Shown piece by piece: positions 42,197 through 50,867 of a stretch of DNA of 64,000 bases. The position numbers and the translations under genes were made by a program. Below the pieces are notes generated by a model. The model searched no databases. It saw only the letters and a list, made by a program, of their open reading frames with translations, and was not told the origin of the DNA. Positions within the stretch are counted from its first letter, which is position 1; each line of letters begins with the position of its first letter. This DNA comes from Actinomadura sp. HBU206391 (GTDB lineage Bacteria > Actinomycetota > Actinomycetes > Streptosporangiales > Streptosporangiaceae), in assembly GCF_014323665.1 (NCBI RefSeq), contig NZ_JABVEB010000002.1, forward strand, positions 98,532-162,531, given 5' to 3'.

Positions 42197-43130
42197 CGTG
42201 TGACGGCAGCCCGCGGAACCACCTCACCGTCTCGGTCAGCCCGATCTCGATGGGCACGGGGGTGACGTCGGGGAACAGCTCGCGAAGCCGCCCATCGGCG
42301 GCCTGGGAGTCGCGCACGTCGCCGGCGCGGGGCGGTTCGTGCCGGGTCTCGATCGGCAGGTCCGCGACCATGGCCAGCCGCTCGGCGAGTTCCAGTACCG
42401 ACATGCGGCTGCCGAAGGCGAGGTTGACCGGCGTCTCGCAGGTGACGCGGCGGACGACCGCGTCGGCGAGCACCCGTGCGACCGTTCCGACGTAGGTGAA
42501 GTCGCGGGTCTGCCGCCCGTCGCCGTGGATGCGCAGCGGCCTGCCGCGCAGTGCGGCGTCGATGAACGACGGCACGACGGCGGCGTAGGCGTGGCCTGCG
42601 GACTGCAGGGGTCCGTAGACGTTGAAGAAGCGCAGGGCGAGGGCGGGCAGGCCGAAACTGCTGCCGTAGGCGAGCACGTAGGCCTCTGTCGCGAGTTTGC
42701 TCGCTCCGTACGGGCTGACCGGCCGGGTGGCGAGTTCCTCGTGCTTGGGCAGCGCCGCCACCGATCCGTACACCGATGAGGAGGACGCCGCGATCACATG
42801 GGTCGATCCGCGCCGGCAGGCTTCGAGTACGTACACCGTGCCGGTCGCGTTGACCGAGTGGCTCGCCACCGGGCTGCTGAGCGACCGGGGCACGGACGGC
42901 CGCGCCGCGAGATGGACCACCGCGTGGGCGCCGTCGATGATCTCTTCGAGCAGATCGCGGTCGAGAATGCTGCCCTCGATCAGCTCGGCCGCCACGCCGT
43001 CGAGGTTGGTCGCCGATCCGGTGCTGAGATTGTCGAGTGCGGTGATCTTGGAGACCTCTGGGCGCTCGGCGAGCTCGCGGCAGAGGTTGGCCCCGATGAA
43101 GCCGGCCCCGCCGGTGACGATGACTCTCAA
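42168..43130 (-). CDS. NAD-dependent nucleotide-sugar epimerase/dehydratase
   Basis: A 320-residue extended short-chain dehydrogenase. The NAD-binding VTGGAGFIGANL is near residue 5. The catalytic Tyr-x3-Lys is in SPYGASKLATEAY, with ASSSSVYG before it. Overall closest in style to UDP-glucose 4-epimerases/UDP-glucuronate epimerases. The start is taken as TTG 43128-43130, which overlaps the stop of the upstream GT4 gene and has GGAG five bases before it; a CTG one codon upstream is the only rival. The C-terminal dozen residues come from a dispersed repeat. It supplies a sugar precursor for the glycan cluster. Confidence 0.82.
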   Translation of the reverse strand: MRVIVTGGAGFIGANLCRELAERPEVSKITALDNLSTGSATNLDGVAAELIEGSILDRDLLEEIIDGAHAVVHLAARPSVPRSLSSPVASHSVNATGTVYVLEACRRGSTHVIAASSSSVYGSVAALPKHEELATRPVSPYGASKLATEAYVLAYGSSFGLPALALRFFNVYGPLQSAGHAYAAVVPSFIDAALRGRPLRIHGDGRQTRDFTYVGTVARVLADAVVRRVTCETPVNLAFGSRMSVLELAERLAMVADLPIETRHEPPRAGDVRDSQAADGRLRELFPDVTPVPIEIGLTETVRWFRGLPSHGLAPLGGSV

Positions 43131-44341
43131 CAGGACTCCTTCTCCGAGCGCATTGAGGACGGCCACCAGCCCTGGTCCACGGCGATCGAGGCGTAGAGAT
43201 CGCGCATGTCGCGCACCAGCCGCTCGGCGCTGAACCGCTCTACGGTCCACGCCCGCGCGTGCCGGCCCATCCGGAGGCGCAGGCGCTCGTCGCCGAGCAG
43301 CCGCACGGTGTGGGCGGCGAGTTCCTCCGAGCGTGTCGTGGCGAGCAGGCCGGTCACCTCGTCCTGGACGACCTCGGGCACGCCGCCCACCCGGGTGGCC
43401 ACCGCGGGCAGGCCGGCGAGCCCCGCCTCGATCAGCGAGACCGGCATCCCCTCGTTGTCGGAGGTGAGCAGGACGACGTCCGCCGCGGCGTAGACGGTCT
43501 CGACGTCGGCGCGCCAACCCAGCAGGTGCAATGCCCCGTCCACGTCGCCGGCCGTGGCGGCGACCTCGGGCAGCAGGTCGCCGTCTCCGCACACGACGAA
43601 CCGCGCGGCGGGGACGGCGCGGCGGACGGCGCGCGCCACCTCGATGAACCGGTCCGGTCGCTTGATCCCGGTCACCCGTCCGACATAGGCGACGACCGGT
43701 CCCTCGAGGGGCAGTCCGAGGGTGCGCCGGGCGGACTCGCGGTCGGGGAGCGGGCCGAGGTCGGTGCCCGGCGGCACCACGTGGTACTGCCGGGGCCGCC
43801 CGATCCGGGCGCTGACGAGGTCATCACGTACCTGACCGCCGACGGCGACCAGATGGTCGGTGCGCTTGGCGAGCAGGCGTTCGGTGTGCACGATCAGGCG
43901 GGTCTTCGGCGGTGAGAAGTACCCGTGCAGCAGATGGCCGTGGAACGTGTGGACCCGTACGGGCACTCCGGAGAGGACCGCGGCCATCCGACCCAGCACC
44001 CCGGCCTTGGCGGTGTGGGTGTGCACGATGTGCGGCCGGAACCGCCGCATGGCGGCCGTGAGCCGGAGCAGGGCGCGGGCGTCGTCGGCCGGCCGCACCG
44101 AGCGCCCGAGGGCGGGCACGCGGCGCACGCGCACATCGGGAGCGCACATGTCCACGTAGTCGGCCTCGCCGGGCCCCACGAGCCCGCAGTAGACCCGATG
44201 GTCGAAGTGTTCGGTGTCCAGGCCTCGCGTCAGTGCCGTGACCTGCAGCGCAGGGCCACCGATGTTCATCCGCGCGATGACCCGCATCACCCTGATGCGC
44301 CTGTCGCTCAACGTACGCCCCCCGCGTGACAGCTTGATCAC
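43127..44341 (-). CDS. family 4 glycosyltransferase
   Basis: A 404-residue GT-B enzyme. The N-terminus RVMRVIARMNIGGPALQVTA, the central HTHTAKAGVLGR and VHTFHGHLLHGYF, and the C-terminal GRVTGIKRPDRFIEVAR and E-x7-E in NEGMPVSLIEAGLAG are typical of capsule and LPS GT4 enzymes. The start could be GTG 44341 or the TTG 11 codons later, which has GGGGGG upstream. It is coupled to the epimerase by a four-base overlap. Confidence 0.83.
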   Translation of the reverse strand: MIKLSRGGRTLSDRRIRVMRVIARMNIGGPALQVTALTRGLDTEHFDHRVYCGLVGPGEADYVDMCAPDVRVRRVPALGRSVRPADDARALLRLTAAMRRFRPHIVHTHTAKAGVLGRMAAVLSGVPVRVHTFHGHLLHGYFSPPKTRLIVHTERLLAKRTDHLVAVGGQVRDDLVSARIGRPRQYHVVPPGTDLGPLPDRESARRTLGLPLEGPVVAYVGRVTGIKRPDRFIEVARAVRRAVPAARFVVCGDGDLLPEVAATAGDVDGALHLLGWRADVETVYAAADVVLLTSDNEGMPVSLIEAGLAGLPAVATRVGGVPEVVQDEVTGLLATTRSEELAAHTVRLLGDERLRLRMGRHARAWTVERFSAERLVRDMRDLYASIAVDQGWWPSSMRSEKESC

Positions 44342-44649
44342 TCAACGTACAGAGCCGTCACCCTCCGTGCAACGACCCACGCGCCGACGGCGGAATGTGC
44401 GGATGATCACGACGAATTATGGGGTAGTGGGACTGTACAGAACCCGACCCTTTCGAAATCTATTCTGCGATACGTCCGCCCGCATTTCGGGCACCTGAGA
44501 ATGATTCAAAGGACTGCGCACCCATCTAGAAAGCATCGCGATCAGGTCGTGATAACTTGTGCACCGTTCCCCTAACTGCTTCCGGCAGTGCTATAGGGAG
44601 AATTCATCGTGGGCAAGGGGATTGTCCATTTCTGTTCGGGGGGAGCCTT
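44342..44649. promoter_or_regulatory. divergent promoter region, 308 bp
   Basis: Spacer between a minus-strand GT4 gene and the plus-strand beta-helix gene. The part from 44400 to 44620 is clearly AT-richer than the genes (for instance ATGATCACGACGAATTATGG and TCGAAATCTATTCTGCG), as expected for promoters. No confident boxes. Confidence 0.4.
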
Positions 44650-45558
44650 ATGGGTTCATTTTCTAAGAGAGTCCGTGGCGTGGCGGTCGCCGCGCTGGCG
44701 GGAGTGGGGCTGGCCACGGTGCCGTCGGCGGCACACGCCCAGGTGGTGTCGGTGGCCTGCAACACCCCGGCGCTGCTCGCGGCGATCACCGCGGCCAACG
44801 CGGCCGCCTCGCAGACACTCAGGTTGGCCACGAACTGCACCTACGACCTCACCGCCGCGGCCCAGGTGGGCACCCGCGGGCCGAACGGGCTGCCGATCAT
44901 CACCGGCAACATCACGATGCTCGGCAGGAACACCACCATCAGGCGGAACGCGGTCGCGTTGTTCCGCATCGTCGAGGTCGCGGCCGGTGCCGGGCTCTCC
45001 CTTCGCGGGATCACTCTCACCGGCGGCGACGGCGGCGTGAACACCGGTGGCGCCATCCTCAACGCCCGCGGCAGGGTGCTGCTCTTCCAGAGCCTCGTGT
45101 TCGGCAACTCGGCCGACAACGGAGGCGGCATCTCCAACGACAGCGGCTCCCTGAGGTTGGTGAGCAGCACTGTCAGGAACAACACCACCGACACCGGTGG
45201 CGGTGGCGGCGGCATCTACAACGATGGCGCACTCCTGGTGAGGTTCAGCCGGGTCAACTCCAACCGCGCGAACACCAGTGGTGGCGGCATCTACAACGAA
45301 CTGGGCGGCAGAGCCCAGCTGTTCCGCAGTGACGTCATCGGCAACATCGCCGTTGTGAACGGTGGCGGCTTCTACAACGGGGCGGGCGGCAACGTTCGTG
45401 GCGATCTGGTCCGGATCTCGTTCAACGGAGCGGTGTCCGGCGGTGGCGTTTTCAACGCGGCCAGTGCGGGAAATGCCGCATTCACGCGCAGCGCTGTTGT
45501 TCAGAACAATCCCAATAACTGCGTTCCCTTGGGCACCGTTCCGGGTTGCGTGGGCTGA
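44650..45558 (+). CDS. secreted right-handed parallel beta-helix protein
   Basis: A 302-residue secreted protein. The signal peptide (about 1-30) ends in PSAAHA before Gln. The mature part is a string of beta-helix coils with repeated GG-I-xN and N-Asn-ladder segments (GGISNDSGSLRLVSSTVRNN, GGGIYNDGALLVRFSRVNSN, GGGFYNGAGGN), the pattern of POMP-like/pectate-lyase-fold repeats. Two cysteines near the N-terminus and two near the C-terminus (NCVPLGTVPGC) may cap the helix. GGGGGGAG precedes ATG 44650. It lies inside the polysaccharide cluster, so a glycan-binding or glycan-cleaving surface protein is plausible. No catalytic residues can be assigned. Confidence 0.75.
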   Translation: MGSFSKRVRGVAVAALAGVGLATVPSAAHAQVVSVACNTPALLAAITAANAAASQTLRLATNCTYDLTAAAQVGTRGPNGLPIITGNITMLGRNTTIRRNAVALFRIVEVAAGAGLSLRGITLTGGDGGVNTGGAILNARGRVLLFQSLVFGNSADNGGGISNDSGSLRLVSSTVRNNTTDTGGGGGGIYNDGALLVRFSRVNSNRANTSGGGIYNELGGRAQLFRSDVIGNIAVVNGGGFYNGAGGNVRGDLVRISFNGAVSGGGVFNAASAGNAAFTRSAVVQNNPNNCVPLGTVPGCVG

Positions 45559-45736
45559 GGTTCCGGCTTTGTCCGCTTCTGGTAGCTGCACCTACTCGAC
45601 GGCTACCGCCTGCCGGGTGGTGGGGACGGACCCCGCCGCCCGGCAGAGAGCGGTCAGTCGTACGGGGTGATGTACCGACGGTGCCGGTGGTCGTCGACCG
45701 CGGTTCTCGGTCGACGACGTCGAAACGGAGCAGCGT

Positions 45737-46612
45737 GTGATCCTCAAAGTCCGACCGCGGCGCCGACTCATCAAGGCCGCTCATCGACACGTGTTCTGGC
45801 GCGTCCCCGGTCTGCAGAGGCTGGTGCGGGCGGGTTCCGGCCGGGGCCACATCTCGCCGGCGGTGTGGCGGCACCTGCAGCCCCTCGGCCAGTGGACGTT
45901 ACACGCACCCGACGGCACGCCGTTCGTCTATGACGCCGCCGAGCACGACGGGCTGGCCCGGCACATCATCTGGACGGACATGCGGGACTGGGAGAGCACG
46001 ACGCAGCCCGTACTGTTCGATCTGGCCAGGCGGGCGGAGGTGTTCGTCGACGTCGGCGCCTACTCGGGGATCTACACCCTGCTCGCCTGTGTCGCCAACC
46101 CGCGGCTCCACGCGGTCGCGTTCGAGCCCAACCCGGTCAAGCTGCCGCAGTTGCGGGCCAACGTCATGGTCAACGGGCTGCAGGACCGGGTCACCATCGT
46201 GGGCAAGGCGCTGTCGACCGAGAGCGGCCGCGCGACGCTGGCGATCCCCTCCGACGACTCGACGGCCTCGCTCGGCGGTGCCCGCCCGGCCGACCGGACG
46301 GTGGACGTCGACGTGACGACCGGCGACGACGCCCTCGGCGATCTGCCGGTGGGCCTCATCAAGATCGATGTCGAGGGTTTCGAACCCGAGGTGATCACTG
46401 GGATGTCCCGGGTGCTCGTCACCAGGCGGCCGAAGATCATCGCCGAGTGCCTCGATCCCGGGTCGCTGCGCAAGGTGCGGGAATCGGCTTCGGCGTTCGG
46501 CTACCGACACGCCTACCACCTCACCCGCGAAGGCCTGGTGCCGATCGAGGAGCGGTCCTTTCATCCCTGCAACTACCTGTTCGCGACCGAGCCTGTGACG
46601 GCCACGTCATGA
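45737..46612 (+). CDS. FkbM-family methyltransferase
   Basis: A 291-residue SAM-dependent methyltransferase. Motif I is VFVDVGAYSGIYTLLA, the acidic loop AFEPNPVKLPQLRANV, and the FkbM signature GLIKIDVEGFEPEVI. The family O-methylates sugars or polyketides; in this setting, a glycan sugar. GTG 45737 has GGAG six bases upstream. The GT4 gene follows six bases after the stop, so the genes 45737-52207 probably form one operon. Confidence 0.88.
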   Translation: MILKVRPRRRLIKAAHRHVFWRVPGLQRLVRAGSGRGHISPAVWRHLQPLGQWTLHAPDGTPFVYDAAEHDGLARHIIWTDMRDWESTTQPVLFDLARRAEVFVDVGAYSGIYTLLACVANPRLHAVAFEPNPVKLPQLRANVMVNGLQDRVTIVGKALSTESGRATLAIPSDDSTASLGGARPADRTVDVDVTTGDDALGDLPVGLIKIDVEGFEPEVITGMSRVLVTRRPKIIAECLDPGSLRKVRESASAFGYRHAYHLTREGLVPIEERSFHPCNYLFATEPVTATS

Positions 46613-46618
46613 GGGGAT

Positions 46619-47803
46619 GTGGGTCTGGTGTTGAGCGATGAACGCACACTCTCACGCGCGGTCCCCGCGCACGGCGGCCTCGCGACCGGCCCCGCCCGCG
46701 TCTTCCTGCTGATCGGCCAGCTCGGCCTGGGCGGCACCGAGAAACAGGTCGCCCTGCTCGCACGAGGGCTGCACGGACAGGGCGTCGATGTCAGAGTGCT
46801 GGTGCTCTTCAAGGGGGGCGCCTGGGAGAGCGATCTGAACGCGGCGGGTGTGCCGGTGGTCCATCTCGGTTTCCACCGGAGAGTCTCCGGCTGGCGGATG
46901 CTGCCGGGGAACGCCGCGGCGTTCAGCCGGTTCGTGACCTATCTGCGCCGCGCGCGGCCGGACGTGCTGCACGCGTTCCTCTACCACAGCTACGTGACCG
47001 CGGCTCCCGCGGCGAGGCTGGCCCGGGTACCGGTGCTCGTCGCCGGTCGCCGCAGCCTCGGGGACTACAAGCAGGAACGTCGCGCGCTGCTGGCCGCCGA
47101 GCGCGCCGCGACGAGCATGACCGACCTGCTGGTCGCCAACGCGCATTCCGTCGCCGACGACACGCGGCGCAATGAAGGGGTGCGTCCCGACAAGCTCACC
47201 GTCATCTACAACGGGCTCCCCGACTCCGCCTTCGCCCCGGCGGTGCCGGCGGCGATCGACACCGATCTGCCCGTCGTCCTGTCCGTCGCGAACCTCAAGC
47301 GCTACAAGGGCCATCGGTACCTGCTCGACGCCGTCGCGCGTCTGCGGCCCGGCCTGCCCTGCACGCTCGTGCTCGCCGGCGAGGGGCAGGAACGGCCGGC
47401 TCTGGAGCGCCAGGCCGGCCGGCTCGGGATCGATGTCCGGTTCCTCGGGGCGCGGACCGACATCGATCGCCTGCTGGCCCGGGCGGACGCGGTGGTCCTG
47501 CCCTCCCTTCACGAGGGCATGAGCAACGCCGTCATGGAGGCCATGGCGGCGGGGCTGCCGGTGGTCGCCTCCGACGTCGGCGGGACCGCCGAGCTGCTCC
47601 GGGACCGGGGTGTGCTGGTGCCGCCGGCCGACGCCGCAGCGCTCGCCGCCGCACTCGAGCGCGTGCTCACCGACCGTTCGTTCGCCACGCGGCTGGGCCA
47701 GAGCGCCCGCGCCTGGAGCCGGGCCCATCTGCACGTCAGCACCATGGTCGACCGGCACGTCCGAATCTATGGGGAACTTCTGGAGCGCCGATGTGCGGAA
47801 TAG
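46619..47803 (+). CDS. family 4 glycosyltransferase
   Basis: A 394-residue GT-B enzyme with an N-terminal LLIGQLGLGGTEKQVALLAR acceptor-side motif, a central VAGRRSLGDYKQ, and the C-terminal donor site VANLKRYKGHRYLLDAVARL with E-x7-E in HEGMSNAVMEAMAAG. The first 15 codons are poorly conserved, so the true start may be downstream of GTG 46619. It overlaps asnB by 13 bases. Confidence 0.87.
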   Translation: MGLVLSDERTLSRAVPAHGGLATGPARVFLLIGQLGLGGTEKQVALLARGLHGQGVDVRVLVLFKGGAWESDLNAAGVPVVHLGFHRRVSGWRMLPGNAAAFSRFVTYLRRARPDVLHAFLYHSYVTAAPAARLARVPVLVAGRRSLGDYKQERRALLAAERAATSMTDLLVANAHSVADDTRRNEGVRPDKLTVIYNGLPDSAFAPAVPAAIDTDLPVVLSVANLKRYKGHRYLLDAVARLRPGLPCTLVLAGEGQERPALERQAGRLGIDVRFLGARTDIDRLLARADAVVLPSLHEGMSNAVMEAMAAGLPVVASDVGGTAELLRDRGVLVPPADAAALAAALERVLTDRSFATRLGQSARAWSRAHLHVSTMVDRHVRIYGELLERRCAE

Positions 47804-49734
47804 CCGGTGTCGTGTCCACAGCCGGCGTCCAGGCGCACCTCGTACGGAGGATGTGCGACGTCATCATCCACCGGGGTCCGGACGGCGAGGGCTTCCACGA
47901 GGAGCACAACGCCGTGCTCGGCATGCGCCGGCTTGCGATCATCGACGTGGCCGGTGGTGACCAGCCCGTCTACAACGAGGACCGCAGCGTGGTCGCCGTC
48001 TTCAACGGGGAGATCTACAACTTCTCCGCGCTGCGGGACGAGCTGCGCGGCCATGGGCATCGCTTCACCAGCGAGGGCGACACCGAGTGCCTCGTGCATC
48101 TCTACGAGGAGTACGGCGACGAGCTCGTGCACCGGCTGCGCGGCATGTTCGCCTTCGCGATCTGGGACCGCCGCAGGCAGCGGTTGCTGCTCGCCCGTGA
48201 CCGCGTCGGCAAGAAGCCGCTGTACTGGCGGGCCGGCGGCGGCTCGCTGTCGTTCGGCTCCGAGCTGAAGTCGCTCGTGCGAGATCCCGATGTGCGGCGC
48301 GAGGTCGACCCCGTGGCGTTGCACCACTACCTGACCTACCAGTACGTGCCGGCTCCATGGTCGATCTACCAGGGGATCCACAAGCTGCCGCCGGGGCACC
48401 TTCTCGTCTGGCAGGACGGTGCCCATGAGGTGCGCCGGTACTGGCGGCTGGACTTCACCCCGCGCCAGTGCGAGGACGAGGACGAGGCAGCCGAGCGGCT
48501 ACGCGAACTCCTCCTGGACGCCACCCGGGTCCGCATGGTGAGCGAACGCCCTCTGGGGGCGTTCCTCTCCGGCGGGATCGACTCGTCGGCGGTCGTGGCG
48601 GCGATGGCCCGGCAGTCCGGTGAGCGGGTGAAGACCTTCAGCATCGGCTTCGACGACCGCAACTTCGACGAGCGGCGCTACGCGCGGATGCTCGCCGATC
48701 TGTACGACACCGACCATCACGAGCTGGTGGTCACACCGTCCGCCCTGGACGTGCTGCCCACACTCGTGTGGCACTTCGACGAGCCGTTCGCCGACTCGTC
48801 GGCGATCCCGAGCTTCTACGTGGCCAGGATGAGCCGTGAGCACGTCACCGTGGTGCTCAACGGCGACGGCGGGGACGAGTGCTTCGGCGGTTACGGTCGT
48901 TACCTGGCGATGGCGCGGACCGAGCGGATCCGGGTCCCCCCGGTCACCCAGGCATGGCTGGCCAGGTTCGGTTCCGCGCTTCTCGGCCGCGCCGCGCCGC
49001 GTTCGTCCATGCGGAAGGTGGGCCGGGTCCTCGAGCTGCTCGGGCAGCCGCAGTCGCGCCGGTACGCCGGGCTCGTCTCCTACTTCACGCCGGCCCAGAA
49101 ACTCGCCCTCTACACCGACGAGCTACGAGAGCGGGTCGCGCACGTCGACAGCTACGAGTTGCTCGACGAGGTCGTGGCCGCGTCGCGCGCGGAGTCGACT
49201 CTCGGCCAGATCATGGACGCCGACGTCAACACCTACCTCCCCGGTGATCTGCTGGTGAAGGTGGACATCACCACGATGGCCAACTCGCTCGAAGCACGGT
49301 CTCCGCTGCTGGACCATCATCTGATGGAGTGGGCCGCGGGCCTGCCGTCCGACCTCAAGATCCGCTCGGGCACGACCAAGTACCTGTTGAAGAAGGCCGT
49401 GGCGCCATGGCTGCCGGCGGAGCTGATCACGCGTCCGAAGATGGGTTTCGGCGTTCCGCTGGCGGCCTGGCTGCGGACCGAGCTGCGCGAACTGTCATGG
49501 GACGTCCTCACCGACCGGACCGCGAGGTCGCGCGGGTTCTTCCGGCCGGAGGCGGTCGTCGCGCTGCTCGAACAGCACGACTCGAGCTGCGATCACAGCA
49601 GCCGCATCTGGGCGCTCATCCAGTTCGAGCTCTGGCACCGCATGTTCGCCGACGATCCGGATCCGCGGGGCGGGCCGCATCCGTCGGGCGGAGAGGTGCC
49701 ATGGTGCGGGGACGCGAGACCGCGGTCGTCATGA
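47791..49734 (+). CDS. asnB: asparagine synthase-type glutamine amidotransferase
   Basis: A 647-residue two-domain enzyme. Cys2 is the N-terminal nucleophile (MCGIAGV) of the glutaminase domain, with RGPDGEG, NGEIYN and EGDTE around it. The synthetase domain has the PP-loop FLSGGIDSSAVVA near 258 and the LNGDGGDECFGGYGRY block. Placement among glycosyltransferases, a flippase and a sugar-nucleotide dehydrogenase suggests that it amidates a uronic-acid carboxyl rather than making asparagine, as AsnB-like WbpS proteins do in O-antigen loci (inference). It overlaps both neighbouring genes (13 and 34 bases). Confidence 0.88.
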   Translation: MCGIAGVVSTAGVQAHLVRRMCDVIIHRGPDGEGFHEEHNAVLGMRRLAIIDVAGGDQPVYNEDRSVVAVFNGEIYNFSALRDELRGHGHRFTSEGDTECLVHLYEEYGDELVHRLRGMFAFAIWDRRRQRLLLARDRVGKKPLYWRAGGGSLSFGSELKSLVRDPDVRREVDPVALHHYLTYQYVPAPWSIYQGIHKLPPGHLLVWQDGAHEVRRYWRLDFTPRQCEDEDEAAERLRELLLDATRVRMVSERPLGAFLSGGIDSSAVVAAMARQSGERVKTFSIGFDDRNFDERRYARMLADLYDTDHHELVVTPSALDVLPTLVWHFDEPFADSSAIPSFYVARMSREHVTVVLNGDGGDECFGGYGRYLAMARTERIRVPPVTQAWLARFGSALLGRAAPRSSMRKVGRVLELLGQPQSRRYAGLVSYFTPAQKLALYTDELRERVAHVDSYELLDEVVAASRAESTLGQIMDADVNTYLPGDLLVKVDITTMANSLEARSPLLDHHLMEWAAGLPSDLKIRSGTTKYLLKKAVAPWLPAELITRPKMGFGVPLAAWLRTELRELSWDVLTDRTARSRGFFRPEAVVALLEQHDSSCDHSSRIWALIQFELWHRMFADDPDPRGGPHPSGGEVPWCGDARPRSS

Positions 49735-50867
49735 CCTGCCCACGCTCCGGCGACGGCCGGTTGACGATCGTGCTGGCCGTCGGCTCGCTGCGGCTCGGGG
49801 GTACAGAGCACCAGGTCGTCAAGCTCGCCGTGGGGCTGCGGGACCGCGGCCACGACGTCCACGTCATCGCGCTCCGCTTCGGCGGACCGCTGCGGCCGGC
49901 GTTGGAGGCGGCCGGCGTCCCGGTGCGGGTGTTCGCCTACAACGGCCTCCGGCAGCGGGACGACGCCGGCCGGCTGTCGCCGCGCGGCTCGCTCGCGCAT
50001 GTGAGCAGGCTCCTCGCGGTGTGGCGGTATTTCAGGGGCCTGCGGCCCGACGTCTGCCATGCCTTCCTCTTCGGCTGCTACACCAGGGTCCTGCCGCTCG
50101 CATGGGCGGCGCGGGTGCCGGTGCGCGTCAACGGCCGCAGGGGCGCGACCCCGCCGAGCCCGCTGGGCGTCCGGCGAAAGATCCTGGACTTCCTCGGCAG
50201 CCGCGCCTCGTCCCTGTACGTGTGCAACTCGCGCGCCGGCGCCGATGAGCTCGTTCGGCTCGAACGGGTGCCCGCCCGTCGGGTCGTGGTGATCTCGAAC
50301 GGCGTCGACGTACCGGCCGCGGTGGCCGACGTCGAACGGCAGCCGCCCCGGGGGATCGTCGTCGCGAACCTCATCCACTACAAGGGCCACGCCGATCTGG
50401 TGGACGCGCTGGCGATGCTGGACGGCCCGCCGGGGGTGACCCTGGTCGGCGAGGGCCCTGAGCGCGACGCCCTCACCCGGCTCGTCGGCCTGCGCAGGCT
50501 GACGGACACGGTGCGGTTCACCGGGGCGGTCCCCGATGCCCGCCCGCTGTTCCTCACCCACCAGTTCGCGGTGCTGCCCTCACATCAGGAGGGGCTCCCG
50601 AACGCCGTACTGGAGGCGATGGCGGCGGGACTACCAGTGATCACGACGGCGGTGGGCGGCATTCCCGAGATCGTCACCGACGGCGTCACCGGGCTGCTGG
50701 TCCCGCCGCGCGACCCCCGGTCGCTGGCGGACATGATCGAGCTTTTGGCGGCCGACCCGGGGCTCCGGGTACGGCTGGGAACGGCGGCTCGGCGCGCTGC
50801 CGAGGGCTTCGGGGTGCCGAGGTGCGCGGAGCGGCATGAGGCCGCGTACCGGGCGCACCGGTGGTGA
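49701..50867 (+). CDS. family 4 glycosyltransferase
   Basis: A 388-residue GT-B enzyme related to the one at 46619: GSLRLGGTEHQVVKLAVGLR, CHAFLFGCYTRVLPLAW, VANLIHYKGHADLVDALAML and E-x7-E in HQEGLPNAVLEAMAAG. GAGAGG sits before ATG 49701, which lies inside the asnB gene by 34 bases. The long frame upstream is the shadow of asnB. A coupled operon member. Confidence 0.87.
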   Translation: MVRGRETAVVMTCPRSGDGRLTIVLAVGSLRLGGTEHQVVKLAVGLRDRGHDVHVIALRFGGPLRPALEAAGVPVRVFAYNGLRQRDDAGRLSPRGSLAHVSRLLAVWRYFRGLRPDVCHAFLFGCYTRVLPLAWAARVPVRVNGRRGATPPSPLGVRRKILDFLGSRASSLYVCNSRAGADELVRLERVPARRVVVISNGVDVPAAVADVERQPPRGIVVANLIHYKGHADLVDALAMLDGPPGVTLVGEGPERDALTRLVGLRRLTDTVRFTGAVPDARPLFLTHQFAVLPSHQEGLPNAVLEAMAAGLPVITTAVGGIPEIVTDGVTGLLVPPRDPRSLADMIELLAADPGLRVRLGTAARRAAEGFGVPRCAERHEAAYRAHRW

